This document shows positions 35,688 to 44,892 of a DNA stretch of 64,000 nt, one piece after another; the stretch's first letter is position 1, and each line of letters opens with the position of its first letter. The notes beneath the pieces are model-generated. The model searched no databases, was not told the origin of the DNA, and was given only the letters and a program-made list of their open reading frames with translations. Source of the DNA: Microvelia longipes (lineage: Eukaryota > Arthropoda > Insecta > Hemiptera > Veliidae); assembly GCA_018340805.1 (NCBI GenBank), contig JACMZG010001914.1, positions 26,476,043 to 26,540,042 on the forward strand. The letters run 5' to 3'. The position numbers and the translations under genes are program-made.

Positions 35688-35880
35688 TGTACTGAGGTCT
35701 TAAGGCTTTTATGACCTTAATAAGGTACTCTTACGGCTTTTATGACCTTACTGAGGCACTCTTATGACTTTTATGACCTTACTGAGGTACTCTTAAGGCT
35801 TTTATGATCTTACTGAGGTACTCTTATGGCTTTTATGACCTTACTAAGGTACTCTTATTATGTCCTTACTAGGAGCTTAG
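35688..35880. repeat. Minisatellite, about 31 bp x 6
   Basis: The unit is TACTCTTATGGCTTTTATGA then CCTTACTGAGG. Six units with substitutions (AAGG for ATGG, TAAGG for TGAGG); the last is shortened. Confidence 0.85.
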
Positions 35881-36466
35881 TAAGGTTCATAATAGGTATT
35901 TATGAAAGTAATGTTTCCTTTTTTGATAACTTGTAAAAATTAACTTTAGAGCTTACTCGAAACCTCCTATTTCCTGGGCAAGATATTCATTTATACAAAT
36001 TATACATTTATATTATTCTTAATCTATTTAAAGAACTGCATCAAATTTGTATTTAAAATATTTAAATATAAAATCACTACACAGAACACGAACTAAGAAA
36101 GTAGTTGCTCACAAAAACATAACTTTTTTTTAGTATTTCAAAAACTACTACTTTTTCAAATTTGATTTCAATTTTAACTTTCGAAAAAGTCTGTAACTTA
36201 ATATACGTAAACTTAATTAGCCTTATCTTGTTCTTTAGGAGAGTCGTTAATTTTATACTGTCTTTCACCATCTAAACAGGGGGTCGTTTCGTTTTCGTGT
36301 TGGATGACTTTTTTTATTGGCCCAAAGCTTTTCTACTAATAAAAAGATAAGGAATAAGTGAGACAATAAAATTTTAATGGGAGTTAAAGGAACATTAAAA
36401 TCTGACATTAAGATATTTATATGTAAAACCCTGTAGTAAAATGTATTATTTATACAATATATTAAT

Positions 36467-36468
<2 letters not shown>
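35881..36468. other. No gene seen
   Basis: A small I- and K-rich frame on the minus strand (36,077-36,271) is compositional. Confidence 0.5.

Positions 36469-36544
<76 letters not shown>
36469..36544. repeat. TA microsatellite
   Basis: TA run with one TTA interruption; AT-rich low complexity continues to 36,618. Confidence 0.95.
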
Positions 36545-36548
<4 letters not shown>

Positions 36549-36618
36549 TATAAAAATAAATATATTATATTTACAAATAAAACCAATATTATTCATACAA
36601 TATAATAATATATAATAA

Positions 36619-36792
36619 TGCCCGTTTTAGGGCCTTTCAACCCTTCAGGGTATTCGCCCAACGGAAACCACCTCGGGTGGGTCACATCTACTCTGCTCAA
36701 AGTAAAGCTAAAGTTGGCGAAATCTTTTTGAAGTGTGAACCCCGGACCTCCGGTGTCGAAGTCCAGTACTATACGACCGCGGCTACGGAGGC
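36619..36792 (-). mobile_element. SINE-A copy, middle deleted
   Basis: On the minus strand: CTGCCTCCGTAGCCGCGGTC, GTATAGTACTGGACTTCGAC, ACCGGAGGTCCGGGGTTCAC, then TTCGCCAACTTTAGCTTTAC, CACCCGAGGTGGTTTCCGTT, GGGCGAATACCCTGAAGGGT, TGAAAGGCCCTAAAACGGGC. The GGAGGTCCGGGGTTCACACTTC B-box area runs directly into AAAAAGATTTCGCC. Confidence 0.75.
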
Positions 36793-36970
36793 AGATTCAT
36801 ACAAATATATTTAATATAAAAAATATACCATTAATACAATATATTATTTATACAAATAGGTTTAAAATAATAAACAAATAAATTAGTTCGAGAGAAATAA
36901 TCAAATATAAGAAAATCAATTAAAGTGATGGCTTACACAAAATCAAAGTTACAAAAAAAAATAAACAAAC

Positions 36971-37065
36971 GACCGTTTAAGATTTTTCAGCCTTAGGGCA
37001 CGCACCCTGCGGGAACCACTATTTTAGATGGTATTTCGCTATCCACAGTGCTCAAAGTAACGATT
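36971..37065 (-). mobile_element. SINE-A tail fragment
   Basis: On the minus strand TGAGCACTGTGGATAGCGAA, TACCATCTAAAATAGTGGTT, CCCGCAGGGTGCGTGCCCTA and AGGCTGAAAAATCTTAAACG, then GTCG, match the SINE-A tail. The head is missing. Confidence 0.6.
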
Positions 37066-37975
37066 TTAATACTATGATGATTAATAATAATAAAGAAACA
37101 TGTAGCAATAATATATTAACATTTAGAAGGCACGTCCGTATATAATAAATTTAATTTAAATTTTACAAGAAAATATCATAGTTTTTAATTAAAAATTAAG
37201 TAACTTTTTTTAAATATAGCAGAAAAGCGCTTTATCATTCGCACAAGCGAGGAGCAAGCGAATCAGATTTGAATATGCCTATCTAAACTAGAATCTATTA
37301 TGACATTATAATATAATAATCAGTGATGCCTAAAAAAATAATTCTGTTAAATAGATAAAATTTAAATACAGAGTTTAATTTTTACTGAATGGTAAAAAAG
37401 AAATAAAAACTAAGAAGGTTTTAAGAAATAAAACTAAAAATGTTTAATAAAGAAGCACGTTTTAGTTAAAAACTTCGTTTCGAACATAGTTCTACCTTAA
37501 AAGGTTTAGTTTAGAAATGATGAATTTACATGTTTCAAGTCAGTTCACGTTCACATGGATAATGTCGTATAAAACTATGTTCTACATTCAAATTTACATA
37601 CTTATTATTTTCATTACATATTCTTTAGTATATATTTGTACAGCTAAGTCATACTTAAGTGTTAAAACTTAGTTTCATAATATACCCTGGTAAAAAAAAT
37701 AAAGTAAATATAAAAAAATGTAAAAACAATTATAATAAATGAAAGCCGTAGAATCAATTGTTAGCACAGCAATAGGTATAATCGTTTCAATAATATATGA
37801 AACAACAGAAAATATTCATAGACATATGTTTATTCTGTTTACTCAGAGTAGGATTGTCATGTCATCAGCAAAGAAGCTTACTTCAATGGGTAGAGGTATT
37901 ATCTTTCCAATGCCATTTATTGCAATAATAAAAAGGGTGACACTAAGACTTCATATTTGAAAAAAAAAAATAATT
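37066..37975. other. No gene seen
   Basis: AT-rich; 73-codon frame at 37,739-37,960 with no motif. Confidence 0.5.
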
Positions 37976-38150
37976 AGACACAAACCATTGGCACACTTTG
38001 ATATAAATGTGACTTACATTTATTCAAATCATTTCCACAAAACCGCAGACATACTTTAACTCATATTTGAAAAAAAATGACACAAATAGGCACATTTTGA
38101 TTCAAATGTGACACAAATCATAGGCACACTTTAACATAAATGTGACTTAT
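37976..38150. repeat. Imperfect tandem repeat, 3 units
   Basis: GACACAAACCATTGGCACAC, TTTGATATAAATGTGACTTA recurs as GACACAAATAGGCACATTTT, GATTCAAATGTGAC and ACACAAATCATAGGCACACT, TTAACATAAATGTGACTTAT. Confidence 0.7.
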
Positions 38151-38455
38151 AAATATTAAAATAATATCCCAGCTAAGTAAGCAGTGAGATAAGACTAGAA
38201 GTTCTAGACAAGCTTTCTTAGTATTTTGATAATTATTATAAATTAAACATTTATAAGAATAACAGTGAAAATATGCTTTAATAAGAATCATAGACGCCAC
38301 AAGAGTGAGTGCATTGTTTGCTTAAACTTTTAAATCATCAAAATTTGTTCGTCACAATCATATAACAACAACATGTGATCAACAGTAAGTGATCATCAAA
38401 AAGTGATGACGTAGTTTTAATATATAAAATAATAAGCAGTTTTAAACCGTGTAAA
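38151..38455. other. No gene seen
   Basis: AT-rich spacer preceding the minisatellite; no repeat shared elsewhere. Confidence 0.5.
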
Positions 38456-38892
38456 CTGTGGATCTGGTCCCGGCCCCTGTCAGCAAGTCCAAGTATTTGG
38501 TCCCCGGCCCCTGTCAGCAAGTCCAATTATTTGGTCCCCGGCCCTGTCAGCAAGTCCAAGTATTTGGTCCCCGGCCCTGTCAGCAAGTCCAAGTATTTGG
38601 TCCCGCCCCTGTCAGCAAGTCCAAGTATTTGGTCCCCGGCCCTGTCAGCAAGTCCAAGTATTTGGTCCCCGGCCCCTGTCAGCAAGTCCAAGTATTTGGT
38701 CCCCGGCCCCTGTCAGCAGTCCAAGTATTTGGTCCCGGCCCCTGTCAGCAAGTCCAAGTATTTGGTCCCGGCCCCTGTCAGCAAGTCCAAGTATTTGGTC
38801 CCCGGCCCCTGTTAGCAAGTCCAAGTATTTGGTCCCCGGCCCTGTCAGCAAGTCCAAGTATTTGGTCCCGGCCCCTGTCAGCAAGTCCAAGC
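38456..38892. repeat. GC-rich minisatellite, 31-36 bp x 13
   Basis: The unit is CCCCGGCCCCTGTCAGCAAG, TCCAAGTATTTGGT. Thirteen units differ mainly by the number of C and G in the CCCCGGCCCC tract (31 to 36 bp), one CAGCAGTCC deletion and one GTTAGC change. Because unit lengths are not all multiples of three, reading frames shift from unit to unit. Long frames appear on both strands, which rules out selection for protein. It is the most GC-rich block in the first 43 kb. The half GCAAGTCCAAGTATTTGGTC contains CCAAGTATTTGG, a short palindrome. Confidence 0.95.
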
Positions 38893-39442
38893 AGTCGCCC
38901 CTAAAGCAATTATATTACGTTTTTAAAGGAATCAAAATGTAACATAACTATTATTAATATTCGTGTGTGTCTCCATAATACTATATGAGAATCAGTTTAG
39001 GGCACAGATAATCTAATGAAATTTAGTATCTTCTATGCACTAAACTAATTCTCATGTAACATAACATTAATGTATATAAATATACCAAATATTTAAACAA
39101 AACTCTTAGATCAAGTAAAATCATAAGTTTAGTCAAGCAAGAAAAATATACCTTCATCTTATAATTAATTGTAAATTACACCAACCTGTAACAAAAGAAA
39201 GGAAAATAATTAACAAAACAATGTATAATATAATTTAATAAAGTAAGCACGTATTTACGGGGGAAAAGCTGTATTTATTGAATCAAATTTGGCCTTTTTT
39301 TATAAAGAAAATGACTTAATGTGATCCATGTAATAAAAATAATGATCCATATAAATAAAAATGACTTAATTATGATCCAAAATCATTGATATTGAGGTAG
39401 AAATCTACATTAAAATGTAATAAACTTAAACTTATGCTTTAG
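38893..39442. other. No gene seen
   Basis: AT-rich. CACCAACCTGTAACAAAAGA at 39,179 repeats the 23,865 block. Confidence 0.5.
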
Positions 39443-40264
39443 AGTAAACAGTTTTTTATTAACAGAAATGATGGAGTCAACAAACTAAAAATCAAAATCT
39501 TTTATTCAAAAAACAGAAAAAACATCTTTCCCCTCTATAGTACAAATATCATAAGCTCATTATTTCTTTTGAAAATTCGCAAAAACGTTATTTCTTTTCC
39601 ACATCTGTATTATCTAGCAAGAAAGATATCAATTTATAGATGTATTAAAGATGAAAAGAGATGGAGGAGCCCCTCCGTGGTTTTGGAGACAGTCCCAGTC
39701 TCTGGGAAGCAGATGTGTCACGTAGTTGGAAACGATGCTATACTACCTAGCATACTAGCTCGTATACGATCTAAGAATCGTTACGAAATTACTTTCCAAA
39801 CTAGTGTTCTTCTCCAAGCGTTCATAGATATAAATAAGAAAATTAGAGAGTCCTATACCAAATGTATGCGACGCATTCCGTTTTCTAAAAATGTTTTAAA
39901 AACAAAATATGGTTTTCTTAATTTTCGTCGGAGCGAATAGAAGATACAGGTTTGAAACTACTTGCAGAGGAATGTTCAAACATTAAATTTGACTCGTAAA
40001 CTCAATATTTGCAAATTATCACAAACTAATTTTAAATTGAAACTTACACACTTACACAGCTGTGGAGTTCCGAAAAGGAGAGAAAAGAAAAATGTCTCTC
40101 CACTTAATATTTATTTAGTAACAAAGTTGACTCTCAAAGTAAACACTTCATTATCAGTCCCAGTCTGGTTAGAATTATATTATGGCAGAATTACGCAGAG
40201 TGAGGTCTGCGGATCCCTAGTGGTCCGTGAGCTAATAGAAAACATATTAGAACAAATATAAACA
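39443..40264 (+). pseudogene. Possible decayed coding sequence, unknown
   Basis: One frame is open for 165 sense codons (39,443-39,937). It then has TAG at 39,938 and TGA at 39,953, and is open again for about 102 codons to TAA at 40,259-40,261. Such a run is unlikely by chance in 70 percent AT DNA, though not impossible in 64 kb. The region is less AT-rich than its neighbours (for example GGAGGAGCCCCTCCGTGG). The amino acid mix is balanced, with charged and hydrophobic stretches, but I recognise no domain or motif. It is not a repeat found elsewhere in the window. It could be a decayed retroelement or host-gene exon, or an exon pair with a tiny AT-rich interruption; it could also be chance. 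Confidence 0.25.
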
Positions 40265-40619
40265 AAACATTCATGTAAAAATTAACTTCAGTGCTATTAT
40301 AATTGATAATTATTATTTAGTCATTATATTTATATTATATATTATATTTAGTCAGTTCTATATCCTTTTGCCGAATTTCCAAAGAGCGAATGAGCTTATG
40401 AGATTGATTGTAAATACGTGACTGTTTTAGATAAGTCTATAAAACAAGAAATTTATAGAGTTGTTTCGCGAACATAAACCTATAACCTAAACTTAAAACT
40501 TTAGCGATGACTACAAGTAATTGAATTTATTATTTGAAGTAGGGAATAACGAGAAGTGTCATTTATCTGCAGTGGGGGTCCGCGGGGCTCTGAAATTTGG
40601 TTATCCCTGTATCATGGAA
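40265..40619. other. No gene seen
   Basis: AT-rich; one GC patch near 40,570 (GCAGTGGGGGTCCGCGGGGC) contains a G-like GGTCCGC block. Confidence 0.4.
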
Positions 40620-40750
40620 TTATGTCTATTCTTTTTTAGCTCTACTGCTCTATTGTAATTTTGGATAGTTTATTTGATTATATTAATAATCGAATAAGAT
40701 CAGGTTATTTGTTCGATGTTTCAAAATTGAACTGTTAGTGCTCACAAGCA
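40620..40750 (-). mobile_element. M1 end fragment
   Basis: TTTATTTGATTATATTAATA, GATCAGGTTATTTGTTCGAT, GTTTCAAAATTGAACTGTTA match one end of M1 (compare 42,250-42,320). It lies immediately outside the left end of the foldback element. Confidence 0.55.
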
Positions 40751-40887
40751 ATAATATGTTTATTAGCGAATTTTCATAATGAAAATGACGCTTATGAGGT
40801 TGTTCGGATGACGGAAGTTGAGGGTGGGAGTGAGCGGAATCGGTTCCTGTTGGCTTCCTGATAACAAAAAAATATTTTCGAAAAAAA

Positions 40888-41040
<153 letters not shown>

Positions 41041-41162
41041 AGAGTTTCTACCCTTTCGTATGGCGAACGATAACTCTCGAAGGCGTTCTCAAATTGAAAC
41101 GAAACTTTGCAAATCGCGAGATGTTGAGGAGGTTACGAGGCCTATTGTTTATAAAAACATTA

Positions 41163-41191
41163 TGACGTCATCAATCAAAGTTATGACGTCA
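41163..41191. promoter_or_regulatory. Pair of TGACGTCA (CRE-type) sites, left arm
   Basis: Two perfect palindromic octamers at 41,163-41,170 and 41,184-41,191, 21 bp apart start to start (two helical turns). They lie about 226 bp upstream of the TATA box and are conserved in the right arm. TGACGTCA is the classic CREB/ATF (bZIP) site; binding is inferred only. Confidence 0.45.
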
Positions 41192-41416
41192 TGAAAAAAA
41201 AAATTTTTGAAACTTGAAATGGCTTTAAAACAAGGTATTTCGTGTTTAGGTAGACGGCTAGCTAAATCGATTAAGACCAATTTCAGCTCAATCGGACCAT
41301 CACAAATGGCGCAAACAGTATACATATATATATAATGTTGTATATATGTATACGTCCAGGTCAAAGACTTGTACGATATCTGTTGGGTTTAGTGGTGTTA
41401 GAGGGTGGGGATATAG

Positions 41417-41424
41417 TATAAAAG
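41417..41424 (+). promoter_or_regulatory. TATA box, left arm
   Basis: TATAAAAG, the animal TATA consensus, within GGATATAGTATAAAAGATGG, 61 bp before the ATG at 41,486. The same box at the same distance is in the right arm. A start site about 30 bp downstream would give a short leader. Confidence 0.55.
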
Positions 41425-41485
41425 ATGGACCTCTACCTCTTGCTCCATCCTGGTAAGCCTGCTGTCCCAGAGAGACAGGACAAAA

Positions 41486-41656
41486 ATGGCTTCCACTAAA
41501 CCACGCCGAGCAAAGCAGGCCCGTAAAGCGGAAGAACCTCGAAGTAGTCTTTATATGGTCGAAGTCATTCTAAAACGATTGCGACCGGTTTCAGCTCAAT
41601 CAGACAATCCTAAGATAGATAGTTCACTCCCGAGTGTAGTAGGAACACTCAATTGA
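41486..41656 (+). CDS. Small basic peptide encoded in left arm
   Basis: The ATG has a favourable context (CAAAAATGGC: A at -3, G at +4) and follows the TATA box. The shared part is 43 codons. It starts M-A-S-T and has a strongly basic stretch (RRAKQARK) at residues 7-14, then an acidic EE pair at 16-17 and a second basic patch (LKRLRP) near residues 29-34. In this arm the frame runs past the arm boundary into inserted DNA for 13 extra codons, ending at TGA 41,654-41,656. The right arm copy stops right after residue 43, presumably the original stop. The two arms differ at two positions (L/F and P/L). The basic N-terminus could be a nuclear-localisation or nucleic-acid-binding tail of a once longer or spliced protein. 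I do not recognise a family. Confidence 0.4.
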   Translation: MASTKPRRAKQARKAEEPRSSLYMVEVILKRLRPVSAQSDNPKIDSSLPSVVGTLN

Positions 41657-41749
41657 CAAGTTTGTGTTTATGATTTAAGTTGGGGGCCTCATCACTAGAG
41701 TCTTGAATAGCGCTAGTAGTAAAAATATATTTGCTCTATTCTCTACTAG

Positions 41750-42059
41750 CATAGAGATATATTACTAGAGGGGCCCTATTAGTTGAATTTTGAAACATCG
41801 AAAAAGTAACCTGATCGCATTCGATTAACATTATCATCAAATAAACAGAACAAAAAAACAGTAAATTATATAGTAGAATGTTTAAAATACATATCACAAC
41901 TCAAACAATCTGCGGGAAGCCGAAAACAATTGATTAATTATAACCATAACTTCCTCTTGGAGGAGGTTTCAATGAGGTTACACAGAGCCCCACTAAAAAT
42001 GTTTCAGGCCTCTCAATGTATTAAAATAGGCTATGCCCAAACTAGTATATATCTCTATG
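41750..42059 (+). mobile_element. M1 copy, complete
   Basis: It begins CATAGAGATATATTACTAGA and ends CTAGTATATATCTCTATG, an inverted terminal pair of about 20 bp. The interior has CATCGAAAAAGTAACCTGAT, CAATCTGCGGGAAGCCGAAA, TTGGAGGAGGTTTCAATGAG and GTTTCAGGCCTCTCAATGTA. About 310 bp, no coding capacity. Closely similar to the 42,556 copy. Confidence 0.8.
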
Positions 42060-42061
42060 GT

Positions 42062-42345
42062 TTTGGAGCTCTCAGGGGCTATGTGTAACCTCATGGAAAC
42101 CTCCTTTAAGAGTGAGTTGAGGTTGTAATAAATCAATTGTTTTCGGCTTTCCGCACATAGTAGTTCGTGTTTTGATTTGTATTTTTAACGTTCTAATATA
42201 TAAGTTACTGTAAATTTAAAATTACTGTAATTTCATACTTATTGTTTGATTATATTTTTAGCGAAGGTGGTCAGGTTACTTTTTCGATGTTTCAAAATTT
42301 TATCAATAAGGCCCCTCTAATTATAATATCTTTGATGATTTGAAA
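42062..42345 (-). mobile_element. M1 copy, inverted, one end lost
   Basis: It directly abuts the previous copy in opposite orientation. The plus strand reads GAGCTCTCAGGGGCTATGTG, TTTTCGGCTTTCCGCACATA, GGTCAGGTTACTTTTTCGAT, CAATAAGGCCCCTCTAATTA. The TATATCTCTATG terminus on the left is shared with, or deleted at, the junction at 42,059. A G-repeat head follows at 42,346. Confidence 0.75.
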
Positions 42346-42385
42346 TAATTCTGGCGCCGTGGTCCGCAAGCCAGGTGATTTTTTA
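42346..42385 (+). repeat. G repeat head fragment
   Basis: AATTCTGGCGCCGTGGTCCG, CAAGCCAGGTGATTTT, only about 40 bp long. Confidence 0.5.
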
Positions 42386-42555
42386 TCAGAGAATAGGCAT
42401 TACTAGTATGTTCACACACACTTCGTATGGGATACGATCTCTCAATACAGTAATTTAAGCTGTATGAACCATGCGGAGGGGATCCGATCGCATACGCTAG
42501 AACTAAGGAAATGGAATCTAAATGGATCCCCCGATACGCTGTATGTACCTTTAGA

Positions 42556-42869
42556 CATAGAGATATATTACTAGAGGGTTGAATTTTGAATCATCGAAAA
42601 AATAACCTGACCACATTCGACTATCATTTTCATCAAATAAACAGAACAAAAAAACAGTAAATTATATAGTGGAATGTTTAAAATACAAATCACAACACAA
42701 ACAATCTGCGGGAAGCCGAAAAAAATTGATTAATTATAACCTTAACTCCCTCTTGGAGGAGGTTTCAATGAGGTTAGGTTCACAGAGCCCCTGAGAGCCC
42801 CACTATAAAGGTTTCAGGCCTCTCAATGTATTAAGATAGGCTATGCCCCCTCTAGTATATATCTCTATG
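42556..42869 (+). mobile_element. M1 copy, complete
   Basis: Ends are CATAGAGATATATTACTAGA and CCTCTAGTATATATCTCTAT, then G; pairing extends outward to TAGA and TCTA, so the inverted ends are at least 24 bp. It carries a small internal duplication (GAGGTTAGGTTCACAGAGCC, CCTGAGAGCCCC) relative to the 41,750 copy. Confidence 0.8.
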
Positions 42870-43109
42870 TCTACTAGATTGTGCTGTAGTATTTTTTTTA
42901 AAAACATACAGTTGCCAATCGTTTAGTAAAATAAAATAAAAGTAAACAAAGATCTATGGTATGCTGTAGTATTCGCGATGTATTTTTGTTTTATAAAACT
43001 TGGGGGCCTCATCACGCGAAGCGGCACCATCGTTTTCTTAAAAAAATAACAATAATTCATTTTTAGTTTTTTAGACTTAACATTTAAATTTGCTATCTGA
43101 TTATAACAT

Positions 43110-43395
43110 CTCGGGTTGGCGCAAACGGATAAGTATAGGAAACAAACAAAAATTGTAACTCTGACATTAGAGGTTCAAATCCAAGGAGGGACGACAGAAT
43201 GGGTGAGAGTGAGTAAGAGTGAGAAATTATTTTTTTTCACTTTTTACCAATTTATACGAAATTCTTATAGAGCTCTCTTGGGATCACTCATCCATCGACT
43301 CCTCATCATTCTAGCGCTGAAAAGCTGATGGAAAGACTTGATTACCCTCAACAGCTCGTTGTTTGGTTGAATAAAAATAAATAAATAAAATGTCA
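43110..43395 (+). mobile_element. SINE-B, tRNA-derived
   Basis: The A-box-like TTGGCGCAAACGGATAAGTA and, about 45 bp downstream, a perfect B box GGTTCAAATCC have tRNA spacing. The 3' end is an AATAAAAATAAATAAATAAA tail, typical of LINE-mobilised SINEs. The body is non-coding; a 70-codon frame over it is incidental. Only one copy is in the window. Confidence 0.65.
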
Positions 43396-43624
43396 GAAAT
43401 AAAAATATGTGATAGTTTCACGCTGTCACCTGTAGATTGTACTACTTGAGCCTCCTGCATCCCATCAAATATTTTTTTTTAAATCTTTGAGTGAGCCATC
43501 TATGTTAATATTGTTTATCTATGATCCTAAGTGACGGAAGCGGTATTTTAATTTAAAACAAAAATCATGAATATATTTTTGTTTATAATGCTTGTTAGTT
43601 TTAATATTATAGCATACTATTAAT

Positions 43625-43641
43625 AATAAAGTATTAATAAA
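43625..43641 (+). promoter_or_regulatory. Two AATAAA polyadenylation hexamers
   Basis: AATAAA occurs at 43,625-43,630 and 43,636-43,641. With the 1.9-kb insertion removed they fall about 90-110 bp after the stop codon of the arm-encoded peptide, where a poly(A) signal would be expected. In AT-rich DNA this hexamer is also common by chance. Confidence 0.3.
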
Positions 43642-43679
43642 ATCTTAATTAGTAAAATCAAATTTGTGAGAAAGCCTCA

Positions 43680-43922
43680 CAGGCCCGTGAAGCGGGCCTG
43701 TGTGGAGAGGCTGTGAAAATTCGCTAGGTACATGGCAAAATGCCATATAACAAGAACAATAATGAAACAACACATCATACAAAACAACAACAATGTGGCC
43801 GCGAAGCGGCCACAGGGAGGCCCTCGGGCCGCGAAGCGGCCCGGTAGGCCGACGCCGTGGAGCGGACGAGGCGCGAAGCGCCGAGGCTGCGTAGCGGCTA
43901 CGGGCCGAAGGCCCGTATTTTT
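43680..43922. repeat. Array of GC hairpins with GAA or GTA loops
   Basis: Successive near-perfect hairpins: CAGGCCCG-TGAAG-CGGGCCTG, GTGGCCGC-GAA-GCGGCCAC, GGGCCGC-GAA-GCGGCCC, GGCGC-GAA-GCGCC, CCGCTACG-like GCTGC-GTA-GCGGC, GGGCC-GAA-GGCCC. Loops are nearly always GAA or GTA. The same array, in complement, is in the right arm at 45,596-45,800. Related arrays (H family) are at 47,100, 49,565 and 55,745. In 70 percent AT surroundings this block is a sharp GC island. Confidence 0.85.
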
Positions 43923-44775
43923 TTACTTATTAATGACTACTACCCTATTCTATTCTTTGTTAGGCTTTCGCCGGCACTGATACTGAACTATTAAAATTGA
44001 GAGTCAGCACTGTTAATAAATAAATGTTAAGTGAAGAAACGTTTTTTCAATCGCTCTAATTATAAGATTTTTTTGCAAGAATACAAATGCTGAATCTTAT
44101 ACTTAAAATTCACTGCGACTATAAGTGGAAGACTAATAAAAATATAGAGCATACATGGAAGTAACCAAATGAGATTTCAGACAGTTTCATCTTTCTGCAG
44201 ATGAAGCCACATAATAATGTTTAATCTTGACAAAGAAAGCGTTAAAAAAAGATTATCGGAAAATCCTACCAGGATTGGATTCAAATAGTTTAATCAAATA
44301 TAAACAATTTCGTATAATTTTTTTGTAGTACAATCATTTAAAATAAAAAAAAAATTAAACGTCATAAAATAGATCAATTCCGTAACACAATTTAATTCAA
44401 ATTAATCTGCATAAAATCGACATTAATAATTTTCACACCGGATTAATTTTTTAATCACGTTTATTAAAATTAATAGTATTAACAACACAAACAAATGTTT
44501 TGAAGTTAACTCCGCCATGACATCATAAGTTTAACCTTCAGCTTCGACTTTCTGATAATTATCTCTTTCTTGATTGTCTTTTGTCTTTTTCTTCTTTTTT
44601 ATACACAGGTATTTACTTTTATTATTAATTATATTTACACTTGTGATCTCATAATTTATTTTTTAATGTCTATTAATTACTATATTGTACAATTGAATTA
44701 ATTGGTATGCAAACTATTAATTTAGCATCACTTAACATAAAAATTGAATTAAATTTAAGAAATGATATCATTTTT

Positions 44776-44892
44776 ACTTTTCCTCATTTATACCGTAGGT
44801 ATATAGGAAAAGTACTGTGTTTGCAATAAATATCCAAAACCGGGATGAAACCGTTTCAGGTGTTTAAGGCCTCCTGAGTGGTTTTTCGCCAC
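44776..44892 (+). mobile_element. 5S-SE 5' end fragment
   Basis: ACTTTTCCTCATTTATACCG, TAGGTATATAGGAAAAGTAC, GTGTTTGCAATAAATATCCA, AAACCGGGATGAAACC, GGCCTCCTGAGTGGTTTTTC. The 5' hairpin (ACTTTTCCT...AGGAAAAGT) is best preserved here. Confidence 0.7.

Larger units (their letters stand above)
41615..43523. mobile_element. 1.9-kb nested insertion flanked by 8-bp duplication
   Basis: The octamer ATCCTAAG occurs at 41,607-41,614 and again at 43,524-43,531. Removing everything between restores the sequence of the right arm exactly across the junction. Eight-base target duplications are typical of hAT-superfamily elements. Possible short inverted ends: ATAGATAGTTCACTC at 41,615 and GAGTGAGCCATCTAT at 43,489-43,503. 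Inside are M1 copies, a G fragment and SINE-B. A 17-bp block TTGGGGGCCTCATCAC is directly repeated near 41,681 and 43,003, bracketing the M1 cluster. Confidence 0.65.
43524..43924 (+). repeat. Foldback left arm, inner part
   Basis: It pairs with 45,593-45,885 plus 46,242-46,300. It contains AGTGACGGAAGCGGTATTTT, AATATTATAGCATACTATTA, AAATCAAATTTGTGAGAAAG and the hairpin array. Compared with the right arm there is an extra 30-bp duplication around the second GGGCCGCGAAGCGG hairpin (43,800-43,835). Confidence 0.8.

Noticed and set aside
38456..38892. Long open frames on both strands, and a CRISPR-like look (13 regular repeats)
   Set aside because: The whole unit repeats with no unique spacers and unit length varies, so it is a minisatellite; frames exist because the unit has no stop codon in some registers.
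41440..41475. A mini-intron in the leader (GGTAAGCC ... CTGTCCCAG)
   Set aside because: Donor and acceptor-like sites are only about 20 bp apart, below any known animal intron length.
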